A DNA stretch of 64,000 nt from Alistipes sp. (GCA_017938765.1 JAGBAX010000028.1:254490-318489); one strand, 5' to 3'; positions 33,128 to 41,378 are shown, counted from the stretch's first letter. Numbers and translations: made by a program. Notes: generated from the letters alone by a model not told the origin.

Positions 33128-34438
33128 TTATAGCGCAGCACCGAGTGCCTTCAGTCTCTCTACAAGAGCACCTATATCAACGCTCTGGACACTACAGCCA
33201 GCCTTGGCGCACATCGCCGCCGCCACGCCTGCAGCCTGTCCCGTGCCCATACAGCTTGCCTGCACACGCATAGATGCAAAGGCCTTGCGGTCAGCCGAGA
33301 GACATCTGCCTGCAACAAGTAGATTTGGATAGTTATTGGCTATCAGCGCGCGATATGGTACATATGCCGCCTGCTCAAGGAAGTGAGTCACCTGACTACT
33401 GCCCTTTGTCGCGTGGATATCTATCGGATGAGCGCCACGCGAGATGCTATCCTCATATCTATATCCCGACATATACTCCTCAGCCGTCATCGTATGCACG
33501 CCCTTTATTCTGCGTGTCTCACGAATGCCCGCCTGCGTAGCCACAGAAGCCACATAGCAGTTCTTAAACTCCGCGAAGTTGTTTCTCAACACATCAGCCA
33601 TACGATATACATCTTCGCGTAGGCGACACTCTGCCGCCGTATAGTCGCGATTATCACACGCATCTGCTGCCGTGCGGGTCATATTCACCGCCACGCAACC
33701 CTCGTGTAGTGTTGTACAGAACCAAGGACCTCCAAACTCAGGCATATTAAGCTCCTCGGCGTGCTCAAGCAGATACTCTCTAATTGGCAGGCAGTGGCAG
33801 TTCACCCCCTGCTTGTTGTGGTGCATAGCCTCGGCAATCAGTGGCGACGAGGTATCAACGCCTGCAAGGATAAAGTATGTAGATAGTGGCTGCAGCGGCT
33901 CTCCATTCATCGGCTGCATCTCTACGCCCGCCATTGCTGCAAGGTCAGCGTCGCCCGTACAATCTATAAACACTTTTGCCTCCAAAGCCTCACTGCCATT
34001 CTTGTTCTCAATCACTACGCACTCAACCCTGCCATCTGTGCCCACCACTGTGCCCGTTAGGTATGAGTTCATATAGAGCGTCACCCCCGCCTCAAGCACC
34101 ATACGCTGCATGCAGAGCTTGTATAGTTCAGGATCAAAGGCTACATTTCCCAGCGGCTTCTCAATATATCCACCACCCATAGCCTCAAGTCTCTCAATAA
34201 ACTCCCAAGGTATTCCACCAATAACCCTCTTATTCTGATATATAAAGACACTCAGCGGCATCACAAGTCCCGCCGTAGCCATACCTCCCAAGAATCCAAA
34301 TCGCTCAACAAGGGCAACACTCGCCCCCTCACGCGCAGCCGCTATAGCCGCAAAAACCCCCGCAGGGCCTGCTCCACACACAACCACATCGTAACTACCC
34401 ACTACGGGCACGCTCTTACTAACTGTTATATTTTTCAT
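33128..34438 (-). CDS. FAD-dependent oxidoreductase (FAD_oxidored family)
   Basis: 436 aa with a Rossmann FAD-binding start VVCGAGPAGVFAA (about 19-31), the ribose-binding ALVERFGFLGG, and a second dinucleotide motif VFIDCTGDADLA. The C-terminal NLLVAGRCLSADRKAFASMRV matches the family found in Bacteroidota. No signal peptide is evident, so a cytoplasmic location is likely. It ends six bases... before the tnaA-side terminator and lies five bases downstream of rnhB, with which it is probably co-transcribed. The substrate is unknown. Confidence 0.85.
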   Translation of the reverse strand: MKNITVSKSVPVVGSYDVVVCGAGPAGVFAAIAAAREGASVALVERFGFLGGMATAGLVMPLSVFIYQNKRVIGGIPWEFIERLEAMGGGYIEKPLGNVAFDPELYKLCMQRMVLEAGVTLYMNSYLTGTVVGTDGRVECVVIENKNGSEALEAKVFIDCTGDADLAAMAGVEMQPMNGEPLQPLSTYFILAGVDTSSPLIAEAMHHNKQGVNCHCLPIREYLLEHAEELNMPEFGGPWFCTTLHEGCVAVNMTRTAADACDNRDYTAAECRLREDVYRMADVLRNNFAEFKNCYVASVATQAGIRETRRIKGVHTMTAEEYMSGYRYEDSISRGAHPIDIHATKGSSQVTHFLEQAAYVPYRALIANNYPNLLVAGRCLSADRKAFASMRVQASCMGTGQAAGVAAAMCAKAGCSVQSVDIGALVERLKALGAAL

Positions 34439-34443
34439 ACCGT

Positions 34444-35040
34444 TTAGAATAGGTTTAATTGGTCTATTTCGCAGTTAAAGGTCTTGCGATGGTGAGGCGA
34501 TAGTCCATACTCCACTACTGCCAAACGATGCTCTCGCGTTGGGTAACCCTTATTCTTTGCCCAACCATACATCGGATACTGCTCGGCTATAGTGAGCATA
34601 TACTCGTCCCTAAAGGTCTTTGCCAACACCGACGCCGCCGCAATGTCGGCATACTTCCCATCTCCCTTAACTATGCACTGAAAGGGTATCTCAAGTTTTG
34701 TTCTGAAACGATTGCCGTCAATAGCCAAAAACTGCGGTTGCGGGTCAAGCCTTGATGCCGCAAGCGACATACCCTCAAAAGATGCATTGAGGATGTTAAT
34801 CTGGTCTATGCGCTCCGCACTCACCGCCTCTACAGCCCACGCAACAGCCTCACGACAGATAATCTCGCGTAGCAGGTTGCGATTCTTCTCTGTCATCTGC
34901 TTTGAGTCGTTCAGTAGCGGATGGTGAAAATCTGGTGGCAGGATTACCGCCGCCGCAAATACTGGACCTGCAAGACAGCCTCTTCCCGCCTCGTCACACC
35001 CAGCCTCAAGTAACTCAGTCTGATAAAAATTTGGTAACAT
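34444..35040 (-). CDS. rnhB: Ribonuclease HII
   Basis: Removes ribonucleotides from RNA-DNA hybrids. 198 aa with the metal-binding GCDEAGRGCLAGP (Asp16, Glu17), the central IDGNRF segment, and ADIAAASVLAKTFRDEYM containing the remaining conserved residues. A TAACTTTG -7 box lies only four bases before the ATG, so the mRNA is likely leaderless. Confidence 0.95.
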   Translation of the reverse strand: MLPNFYQTELLEAGCDEAGRGCLAGPVFAAAVILPPDFHHPLLNDSKQMTEKNRNLLREIICREAVAWAVEAVSAERIDQINILNASFEGMSLAASRLDPQPQFLAIDGNRFRTKLEIPFQCIVKGDGKYADIAAASVLAKTFRDEYMLTIAEQYPMYGWAKNKGYPTREHRLAVVEYGLSPHHRKTFNCEIDQLNLF

Positions 35041-35044
35041 AGAG

Positions 35045-35052
35045 CAAAGTTA
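35045..35052 (-). promoter_or_regulatory. -7 box (TAACTTTG) four bases before the rnhB ATG
   Basis: Minus-strand consensus box whose distance from the ATG implies transcription from about the first base of the start codon. The same four-base spacing occurs at three other genes in the window. Confidence 0.55.
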
Positions 35053-35121
35053 CCTTTTTTTACGAAATTTTAGGTAACTTTACCACAAAATTATTAGTCA
35101 AACCATAGAACAAACCGCATA

Positions 35122-36069
35122 ATGATAACCATCACCCGCCAAACGAGCCTCTTTGCCACCCTGCTACTGATAGCTACTATCGTTATCTGCATCGTGCGCC
35201 TAAACCTCAACCCCTACCCCATTGAGAGTGCCGAGTGCAACTTTCTTCCTCGCTGGTGGGAGTCTATTGCTGGCGTGGTAATGCTCCTTGTGGCAGGCTT
35301 TATTGTCAATCGTGCAGCTGTCAAGGTGGGACTGTTTAGCGGTTTTAGCACCCTGCCACTATCCCTATTTGGATTTATCAGCTGTGGCGTTTTCCTCTCG
35401 CCAGATATCCTTACCGCCACCTCAGCGGCTATGTTTACAGCCTTTGGAACAATGTTTATGATTCGCTCGGTGCAGTTCCTTAACGACAAAGAGTCGCTTT
35501 TTACGGGCGCACTTCTGCTCGGCACAACGGTCGTCATCTACCCTCCTTGCATTACCCTTGTCGCCATACTACTACTCGCCGTATTCATCTTCCCGCTCTC
35601 GTTCCGCCAGATAGTTATCGCCTTTGCGGGCTACCTACTCCCAATTATTGGCGTTAGCTACGTGGGCTGGTATATGGGCGGCAATATTACGGATGTGCCT
35701 CTCAACATATACAACACCCTAACAAGCAATACTAACCCACTTTTCAACCTTGAGAGCCTACCATTCTGCGCTGTGGCTCTGGTCGCTCTACTGGCAATTA
35801 TTCTGCTCTACGGAGTTATGGTGGGCATCTACCACCGCTATACACTGCTCGTACCCGTGCGAAAGACAATACAACTACTACTGTGGATGACCATTATATC
35901 TATCGCAACTCTGCTTCTTCCAGGATGCGGTATTACAATGCTTACGGTCATTGCTGTGCCAGCAGCGGTAATCTCCGCCTTCGCCCTTGACCGCATGACC
36001 CAGCGCTGGGCAAATATTTTCTATATTTCACTCATCGTTCTTATACTCTTGCACCTGCTATTTTATTAA
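35122..36069 (+). CDS. Polytopic membrane protein of unknown function (DUF6427-like?)
   Basis: 315 aa with about nine transmembrane helices and very short loops. There are no charged catalytic clusters or binding motifs. A Bacteroidota-specific membrane family such as DUF6427 is possible by size and topology only. It stands alone, followed by a terminator hairpin (36094-36136). TAACTTTA at 35074-35081 may be a weak -7 box. Confidence 0.6.
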   Translation: MITITRQTSLFATLLLIATIVICIVRLNLNPYPIESAECNFLPRWWESIAGVVMLLVAGFIVNRAAVKVGLFSGFSTLPLSLFGFISCGVFLSPDILTATSAAMFTAFGTMFMIRSVQFLNDKESLFTGALLLGTTVVIYPPCITLVAILLLAVFIFPLSFRQIVIAFAGYLLPIIGVSYVGWYMGGNITDVPLNIYNTLTSNTNPLFNLESLPFCAVALVALLAIILLYGVMVGIYHRYTLLVPVRKTIQLLLWMTIISIATLLLPGCGITMLTVIAVPAAVISAFALDRMTQRWANIFYISLIVLILLHLLFY

Positions 36070-36093
36070 AAAGCGATGTTTTTAACAACTTCC

Positions 36094-36136
36094 AAGTGCG
36101 TTTTTATTATAAAATAGAACTTTTTAGCACTTTTTT
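36094..36136 (+). terminator. Intrinsic terminator after the membrane protein gene
   Basis: AAGTGC (36094-36099) pairs with GCACTT (36127-36132), enclosing further GTT..ATA/TAT..AAC pairing, and is followed by a T run. Confidence 0.6.
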
Positions 36137-36157
36137 GTGAAAATTTTTACCAAAAAG

Positions 36158-36188
36158 TTTGCATTTTAATAAAAAGATAGTACTTTTG
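36158..36188 (+). promoter_or_regulatory. Promoter of the candidate small RNA
   Basis: TTTG (36158-36161), 19 bp, TACTTTTG (36181-36188): an exact match in both boxes and spacing to the Bacteroidota housekeeping promoter, with no ORF downstream. Confidence 0.75.
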
Positions 36189-36192
36189 TAAT

Positions 36193-36285
36193 ACAAATGT
36201 GGGGTTCTCCCACTGCTCATTAACCTAACTAACCTAATATCGGAGAGCTGACTGTTGCCCAACACTCAGCTCTTATCTTTTTTAT
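36193..36285 (+). ncRNA. Candidate small RNA of about 93 nt
   Basis: Starts about 5 nt after a consensus promoter. A 5' hairpin GTGGG-gttct-CCCAC (36199-36213) is followed by an unpaired linker with repeated AACCTAA motifs (AACCTAACTAACCTAA). It ends in a terminator hairpin GAGCTGA..TGTT/AACA..TCAGCTC with a T-rich tail (36273-36284). No start codon with a plausible ORF lies within it. A second, promoterless copy of the body begins at 36468 and is split by an insertion. The target or role is unknown. Confidence 0.6.
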
Positions 36286-36414
36286 GTGGGGTTGAGCCGA
36301 AGTCTCGGCTCTTCTTCGGCGGCGACTCGGATATTGGCGCGACTGACTTGCTACGCAAGAAAAATGTTAGCTATAAGATTATGTGAGCAAGCTCCCATTT
36401 CTTATACCTAACAT
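36204..36414. repeat. Direct duplication, unit 1
   Basis: 211 bp including the small-RNA body plus a downstream part with hairpins GAGCCGA/TCGGCTC and ATGTTAG..TATAAGA/TCTTATA..CTAACAT around GAGC-aa-GCTC. Unit 2 (36468-36838) repeats it almost exactly apart from a 162-bp insertion. Confidence 0.85.
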
Positions 36415-36467
36415 TTTCTTACAATCTGCGATTGACCAGTCACACCACACCACTCGGCTTGCGCTCA

Positions 36468-36838
36468 GTTCTCCCACTGCTCATTAACCTAACTAACCTA
36501 ATATCGGAGAGCTGACTGTTGCCCAACATTGGTATCAGAGGCAATGTAATATATTGTCTATTAATCGCTATTTAGGCTTGCTTTCAACCCCGATTTTTGG
36601 CTCATAGTACCACTATGCTTCGCAAATCAGAATTAAAACCAAGCCTAAATATCAAATAATTTACTGCTATATTACATCGCCCCTGATACCTCAGCTCTTA
36701 TCTTTTTATATGGGGTTGAGCCGAAACTTTGGCTCTTCTTCGGCGGCGACTCGGATATTGGCGCGACTGACTTGCTGCGCAAGAAAAATGTTAGCTATAA
36801 GATTATGTGAGCAAGCTCCCATTTCTTATACCTAACAT
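36468..36838. repeat. Direct duplication, unit 2 (interrupted)
   Basis: Matches unit 1 at 36468-36528 and again at 36691-36838. The few differences include a paired change in the GAGCC..GGCTC hairpin (GAGCCGAA/TTTGGCTC), which keeps the stem intact. It lacks the promoter and the left arm of the 5' hairpin. Confidence 0.85.
36529..36690. mobile_element. 162-bp structured insertion (MITE-like)
   Basis: Ends GGTATCAG and CTGATACC. The outer stem continues as ATGTAATAT/ATATTACAT past an internal loop. An inner perfect stem TATTTAGGCTTG/CAAGCCTAAATA encloses an apical hairpin CATAG-tacca-CTATG. It replaces a single C relative to the intact duplicate at 36265, so it is an insertion (or the other copy a precise deletion). 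No target-site duplication longer than about one base is evident. Confidence 0.75.
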
Positions 36839-36861
36839 CTACACAAAAAAGGCTTATATAC

Positions 36862-37470
36862 CTAAAGAGCCTTAAGCAAAATTGCCTCCATAATATCGTA
36901 GCAATCGCTATTTGGGTGTACGCCATCCTTTGACAGGTGCTTTGGCAGTGAGCCATCCGCAGCGGCAAGAGGGGTATAGAAGTCCACAAAGCCGCGCTTT
37001 TTACAACGGGCAAAGCGCTCTATGCGACGGTTCATATCGCGGATAGGCGCTACTGGCTCAATCTCTGGTCGCCAGTGGTAGCGCGAAGCGGGGAGGATTG
37101 TGCAGAGAATGGCGCGAATACCGCTCTTCTCAGCAGCTCTTGCCATAGTTTTTATATTCCTCATTATCTGACGGTTAGAGACATAGCCCTTATTCTGAGC
37201 AATATCATTTGTGCCACCGCAGATAATCACGACCTCTGGCTTGTTTGCAATTACATCGCGCTCAAAACGCTCAACCATCTGCGCCGTTACCTGACCGCTC
37301 TTTCCACAATTCAGAAAGGCGTTTTTAGTAAAAAACTCTGGGTGTCCGCCGTGCTTTGTACTATCCCAACTATCAAAAATTGAGTCGCCCATAAACACTG
37401 CCTTATACTGTGCATAAGAGGTTGAGCAACAAAATATTACAGCCGCAACTATCACTAAAATTCTCTTCAT
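36862..37470 (-). CDS. Secreted SGNH/GDSL-type esterase
   Basis: 202 aa with a signal peptide (cleavage after about SYA, residue 20). SGNH blocks: MGDSI with nucleophile Ser30, the GKSG glycine, GGTNDI (Asn) and a C-terminal DGVHPN supplying Asp and His. Such enzymes deacylate carbohydrates or lipids in the periplasm or outside. Its start overlaps the stop of the upstream CocE-type hydrolase (ATGA), so the two hydrolases are made together. Confidence 0.9.
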   Translation of the reverse strand: MKRILVIVAAVIFCCSTSYAQYKAVFMGDSIFDSWDSTKHGGHPEFFTKNAFLNCGKSGQVTAQMVERFERDVIANKPEVVIICGGTNDIAQNKGYVSNRQIMRNIKTMARAAEKSGIRAILCTILPASRYHWRPEIEPVAPIRDMNRRIERFARCKKRGFVDFYTPLAAADGSLPKHLSKDGVHPNSDCYDIMEAILLKAL

Positions 37471-39251
37471 CGTACCTGCTTAAATGTTATCTTTGAACTG
37501 TTATATACATCAATATCTGCCGAAATAAAGTCAGCCGAACTACACTCCCACAGATTCACAAACTGCTGTGGCGAGAACTCCGCCAGAGGAAACCAACTGC
37601 TCTGCACACAGACCTTTATGAGGTGTCCCGCCTTAAAAGTATGGGCAATGCCTGGCAAGGTATATCGGATTGTTGTCTTCTCATTAGGCACCATAGGCGT
37701 TGGAGTGCTGAACGAATGGCGATACCTTGCACGCATTGGCTCTGCTCGCACAAGCATCTGATAATCTGGCTTTTGTGCATCATCACTCGGAAAAACATCA
37801 ATAACCCTTACCACAAAATCTGCATCCGTAGTGCTTATCGCCACATCAAGCGACGCTTCTACCTCTCCAATAAATGTCAAATCAGTAGCAAGAGGCTCTG
37901 TAGTATAGCACAGCACATCCTTGCGACCATCCGTAAAATCTTGATTTGCAAGCATATACTCACGACGGCGATAATCTGTCACCGAGTCATACGGCACTGG
38001 ATTGTCTGGGTCTGATGTATAACTCCTGTAGCTCTCTACTGCAGGAGTGGTTGTAGTCAAGCTCTCGCCATCTAAATAGTAGCTTAAAACCTCTGTTTCA
38101 GACAGTTGCCAACTATCAGTAGTATACCACTCATTGCTTCCAGAGAGGAAGAGCGACACCTGCGGAAGGCTCTCTAACGACCCCTCGCCACGCAGATAGT
38201 ACTCAAAGAATGGCAACTCAAAATTGTAGTGGTAGTACCGTCCACTCGCCTCACTGCCAAAGTCAAAGTCGCCCAAACGCTCGGCATTGCGACCATTCCA
38301 CGCCCCATGCGCCCAAGGACCCATAACAAGGCGACAAGGAGTCTGAGGCGACTGGCTACAGATAGCCTTAAAGGTATTCCACGCGCCATAGCAATCCTCA
38401 GCGTCAAACGTTCCACCGACAACAAGCACCGCAGGCTTTATATTATATAGGTATCGCCTCACATCGCGCTCCTGCCACCACTCATCGTAGTCTGGATGGC
38501 TACTCATAGCATCCCAGAACGACGAAGGGTGCATTACACTACGCAACGAGTCGCGCGTTGCACGGATAAAGTAGTTAAATCTATCTGGCTCCATCTTGTG
38601 GTTTCGCGTAGGCTCCCACTCTGTCGTCGGCTGATGATTTGTATGGCTGAGCATAGGCAGAAGGTTAAAGGCATCAGAAATCATCATCACTCCATTATGA
38701 TGCACATCATCGCCCATAAACCAGTCAGTCACAGGCGCTTGCGGAGCTACAGCCTTTACTGCAGGATGCGCATCCACGCCCGCATACATCGCATAGAAAC
38801 CAGGGTACGAACAGCCCAAAAAGCCGACCTTGCCACTATTCCCCTCAACATTATTTACCAGCCACTCTACTGTATCATAGGCATCTGTCGCCTCATTTAC
38901 CACAGCACTTGCGGGACGAATATTCTCAAACTCGCCCCGACTCATAAACCTTCCGCGAACATCCTGATATACAATAATATACCCGCGATTTACAAAATTT
39001 CGCATACGATATGATGTCACCATAAAGCGCGGAACGCCATCCCCATACGGAGCCGATGAGTATGGTGTGCGCTGCACTAAAATAGGATGATTACTGCCCC
39101 AGCGAGGCTTGTAGATAGTGGTGTGAAGAGTCACCGAGTCGCGCATCATAATGTCGCAGACAACCCTCTCATACTTTACCCATGCTGTCTGGCTCAACAC
39201 CGCTGCAAGAGCCACGACCACAACTGCTAATACTATCCAAAACTTTTTCAT
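37467..39251 (-). CDS. CocE/NonD family hydrolase (X-Pro dipeptidyl-peptidase-like, S15)
   Basis: 594 aa with an N-terminal signal/anchor (about 5-22). Alpha/beta-hydrolase domain with nucleophile Ser148 in GCSYPG; an acid region VVGGTFDAEDC; a histidine in PWAHGAW; and a C-terminal jelly-roll domain (about 440-594, ADFVVRVIDVFP, PGIAHTFKAGHLI). Likely a periplasmic esterase or peptidase; the substrate is unknown. The ATG lies four bases from a TATCTTTG box. Confidence 0.88.
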   Translation of the reverse strand: MKKFWIVLAVVVVALAAVLSQTAWVKYERVVCDIMMRDSVTLHTTIYKPRWGSNHPILVQRTPYSSAPYGDGVPRFMVTSYRMRNFVNRGYIIVYQDVRGRFMSRGEFENIRPASAVVNEATDAYDTVEWLVNNVEGNSGKVGFLGCSYPGFYAMYAGVDAHPAVKAVAPQAPVTDWFMGDDVHHNGVMMISDAFNLLPMLSHTNHQPTTEWEPTRNHKMEPDRFNYFIRATRDSLRSVMHPSSFWDAMSSHPDYDEWWQERDVRRYLYNIKPAVLVVGGTFDAEDCYGAWNTFKAICSQSPQTPCRLVMGPWAHGAWNGRNAERLGDFDFGSEASGRYYHYNFELPFFEYYLRGEGSLESLPQVSLFLSGSNEWYTTDSWQLSETEVLSYYLDGESLTTTTPAVESYRSYTSDPDNPVPYDSVTDYRRREYMLANQDFTDGRKDVLCYTTEPLATDLTFIGEVEASLDVAISTTDADFVVRVIDVFPSDDAQKPDYQMLVRAEPMRARYRHSFSTPTPMVPNEKTTIRYTLPGIAHTFKAGHLIKVCVQSSWFPLAEFSPQQFVNLWECSSADFISADIDVYNSSKITFKQVR

Positions 39252-39255
39252 ACCA

Positions 39256-39263
39256 CAAAGATA
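39256..39263 (-). promoter_or_regulatory. -7 box (TATCTTTG) four bases before the CocE-type ATG
   Basis: Consensus box positioned for a leaderless transcript. It lies downstream of the small-RNA terminator on the same strand, so the hydrolase does not depend on read-through. Confidence 0.5.
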
Positions 39264-39297
39264 GTAAAACTTTTTGTTTGTAAGAGGCTGACAACCT

Positions 39298-39437
39298 CTA
39301 AAAATAAAGGAGGATTAGCAATCTAACCCTCCTTAGGAAAAGACTTTCCCTTTAACAAAACATTACATTCAGATACACCTTAAAAAAAGAACGGTTATGA
39401 TATAGAAATGATTGGTGTATCCTATCTAAAACCTTTT
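39298..39437 (-). ncRNA. Candidate small RNA of about 140 nt, minus strand
   Basis: A minus-strand TACATTTG box (39444-39451) precedes a stretch with a long-range pair GGTGTATC/GATACACC, a palindrome GGGAAAG..CTTTTCC region, and a strong terminator AAGGAGG-TTAG-loop-CTAA-CCTCCTT (39307-39334) followed by TATTTTT. No ORF. It ends before the CocE promoter. The -33 element is not well placed, so the 5' end is less certain than the 3' end. Confidence 0.5.
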
Positions 39438-39563
39438 GTAACGCAAATGTAGGGCGTTTTTTCAGAACAAAAAAATAAATTCAACGAAAACCATTTTTTA
39501 TTCAGCGAAAAGCTTTTTTCAACAAATTTTTCCTCTACAAAACTTCAATTCCACATTATTTGT

Positions 39564-39571
39564 TATCTTTG
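39564..39571 (+). promoter_or_regulatory. -7 box (TATCTTTG) four bases before the DUF2520 ATG
   Basis: Plus-strand consensus box with the same four-base gap to ATG as at rnhB, the CocE gene and the DUF4886 gene. Confidence 0.5.
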
Positions 39572-39575
39572 TGGT

Positions 39576-40361
39576 ATGAAAAGCTACAAAGTTATAATTG
39601 TCGGTAGCGGCAATGTCGCCGAGGCCTTTGCAAGGGCACTAAAAGCGACCTCAAACGAGGTTGTGCAAATCTATGCCCGCAACTGCGAGCGAGGCGAGGC
39701 TGTTGCAGCAATAGCAGGCTGTGAGTGGTGTTGCGAGCCTACGGCCCTCAAGGCTGCGGATATCTACCTTCTCTGCGTGAGTGACCGCGCGATTAAGGAG
39801 GTTGCAGCATCGCTCCCGTTTAGTCCAAACGCCATTGTTGCACATACGGCGGGTTGCGGAACGCTTGAGCTGCTTCCAGAGGGTGCGCATAGGGCTATTG
39901 TCTACCCTTTCCAGACCTTCTCTGCGGGTAGGACGGTAGACTTCAGCAAGATTTTCCTCTTTATTGAGGCTCAGGATGAGGCTACGCATAGCAAGGCTAC
40001 GGAGTTTGCCAAGACTCTTACAGATAATGTTGTGTCTGCCGACGCTGCACTGCGCGAGAAGATACACCTCACGGGCGTTCTTACTTCCAACTTTGTAAAT
40101 AATATGTACGCCACAGCGGCTGAGGTGCTTGCTACAGCGGGTCTTGACTTTGATGTTGTTGCACCACTTATTGCCGAGACGGCTGCAAAGGCGTTGGATT
40201 GCAAAAATCCGTCGCAGGTGCAGACTGGCCCAGCCGTAAGGGGCGACATTCAGACCCTTGAGCGCCACCGCAGGCTGATTGGGGATAACCAGACCCTACG
40301 AAAGATGTATGATATAATAAGCGAAAATATATGGAGAATAAAAGAAACTTCAAAGAGGTAA
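39576..40361 (+). CDS. Rossmann-fold protein with DUF2520 domain
   Basis: 261 aa. The N-terminal NAD(P)-binding domain has GSGNVAEAFA (10-19) and VAHTAGCGTLELL. The C-terminal helical DUF2520 domain (about 130-255) contains HLTGVLTSNFVNNMYATA. Homologues are annotated as F420- or NADP-dependent oxidoreductase-like, but no activity is established. It overlaps the downstream KdsC-like gene by 31 bp, a layout recurrent in Bacteroidota. Confidence 0.88.
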   Translation: MKSYKVIIVGSGNVAEAFARALKATSNEVVQIYARNCERGEAVAAIAGCEWCCEPTALKAADIYLLCVSDRAIKEVAASLPFSPNAIVAHTAGCGTLELLPEGAHRAIVYPFQTFSAGRTVDFSKIFLFIEAQDEATHSKATEFAKTLTDNVVSADAALREKIHLTGVLTSNFVNNMYATAAEVLATAGLDFDVVAPLIAETAAKALDCKNPSQVQTGPAVRGDIQTLERHRRLIGDNQTLRKMYDIISENIWRIKETSKR

Positions 40362-40891
40362 TTGCTGATGTTGAGGCCTTTATCTTTGATGTGGACGGTG
40401 TGATGACAGACGGCAAGATTATCCCTATTGAGGGTGGCGACTTTATCCGTTGCTACTACGCTAAGGATGGCTATGCACTTGCCTATGCAGTCAAGCACGG
40501 ATATAATGTCTGCGTTATCTCTGGAGGCTTTGGCAATAACCTTGAGTCGCGTATGCGCCGCCTTGGCATTGAGCATCGCTACTTGGGCTGTATGGATAAG
40601 ATTGCCGCCCTTGAGGAGTTTGCATCAAAGACGGGTGTAAACCTTCAGAATGCTATCTATATGGGCGACGATATTCCAGACCTTGAGTGCATGCGCCTTG
40701 TGGGTATCCCAGTAGCTCCTGCCGATGCCTGCACAGAGGTTCTTGAGGCTGCGCGCTACATCTCTGAGTACAACGGAGGGGCGGGAGCTGTGAGAGATAT
40801 TATCGAGCAGGTGCTACGCGTACAGGGCAAGTGGGCACTTGACTGTCAGGGAGTTATCGCCTCAGATGCTAAGGATACAGCCTCACGATGA
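40331..40891 (+). CDS. kdsC: KDO 8-phosphate phosphatase-like HAD hydrolase
   Basis: 186 aa HAD type IIIA phosphatase: the nucleophile Asp20 and acid Asp22 in FDVDGVMTDG, motif II VISGG, motif III lysine in CMDKIAALEEF, and motif IV GDDIPD. No cap insert, so it probably works as a tetramer. It would dephosphorylate KDO-8-P for LPS core synthesis; an acylneuraminate-9-P-type substrate is a less likely alternative. Its TGA overlaps the next ATG. Confidence 0.88.
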   Translation: MENKRNFKEVIADVEAFIFDVDGVMTDGKIIPIEGGDFIRCYYAKDGYALAYAVKHGYNVCVISGGFGNNLESRMRRLGIEHRYLGCMDKIAALEEFASKTGVNLQNAIYMGDDIPDLECMRLVGIPVAPADACTEVLEAARYISEYNGGAGAVRDIIEQVLRVQGKWALDCQGVIASDAKDTASR

Positions 40892-41358
40892 AGGAGATAG
40901 AGCGCAAATATCTTGTCTCGGACGATAGCTTTATCGCCCAAGCTGTTAGTAGCCAGCGTATTGCGCAGGGTTACCTCACTATGCGCAGGGTTACGGCAAG
41001 GGTAAGAATCTATGGAGACAAGGGATACATAACCTTCAAGGGCAAGAGTAAGGATGGCGGGTTGAGCCGCTTTGAGTTTGAGCGCGAGATTCCTATTCGC
41101 TGTGCCGAGATTTTGCTCTCTCGCTGCAGTGGCACGGTAGAGAAGATTCGCCACCTTGTGCCATACGAGGGTTACACTTGGGAGGTTGACCAGTTTACGG
41201 GCTGCAATTGCGGTCTTGTTGTTGCCGAGGTGGAGATGCAGAGCACTACTGAAAATCCCCCACTGCCAGAGTGGATCTGGAGAGAGGTTACAGCAGACTA
41301 CCACTACCGCAACTCCTACTTGGTTCAAAGGCCTTATACAGAGTGGTTTGACAAATAA
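40888..41358 (+). CDS. CYTH domain protein (inorganic triphosphatase-like)
   Basis: 156 aa triphosphate-tunnel metalloenzyme. The EIERKYLV signature (ExExK at 3-7) is followed by paired basic strands ARVRIYGDKGYITFKGK and acidic strands FEFEREIP and VAEVEM. Short stand-alone CYTH proteins of this kind hydrolyse tripolyphosphate. It is coupled to kdsC by an ATGA overlap. Confidence 0.9.
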   Translation: MKEIERKYLVSDDSFIAQAVSSQRIAQGYLTMRRVTARVRIYGDKGYITFKGKSKDGGLSRFEFEREIPIRCAEILLSRCSGTVEKIRHLVPYEGYTWEVDQFTGCNCGLVVAEVEMQSTTENPPLPEWIWREVTADYHYRNSYLVQRPYTEWFDK

Positions 41359-41378
41359 TAACAAAAAAGATATAGACT

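Noticed and set aside
36070..36861. CRISPR array suggested by repeated sequence
   Set aside because: Only two long direct repeats with no short regular repeat-spacer pattern and no cas genes.
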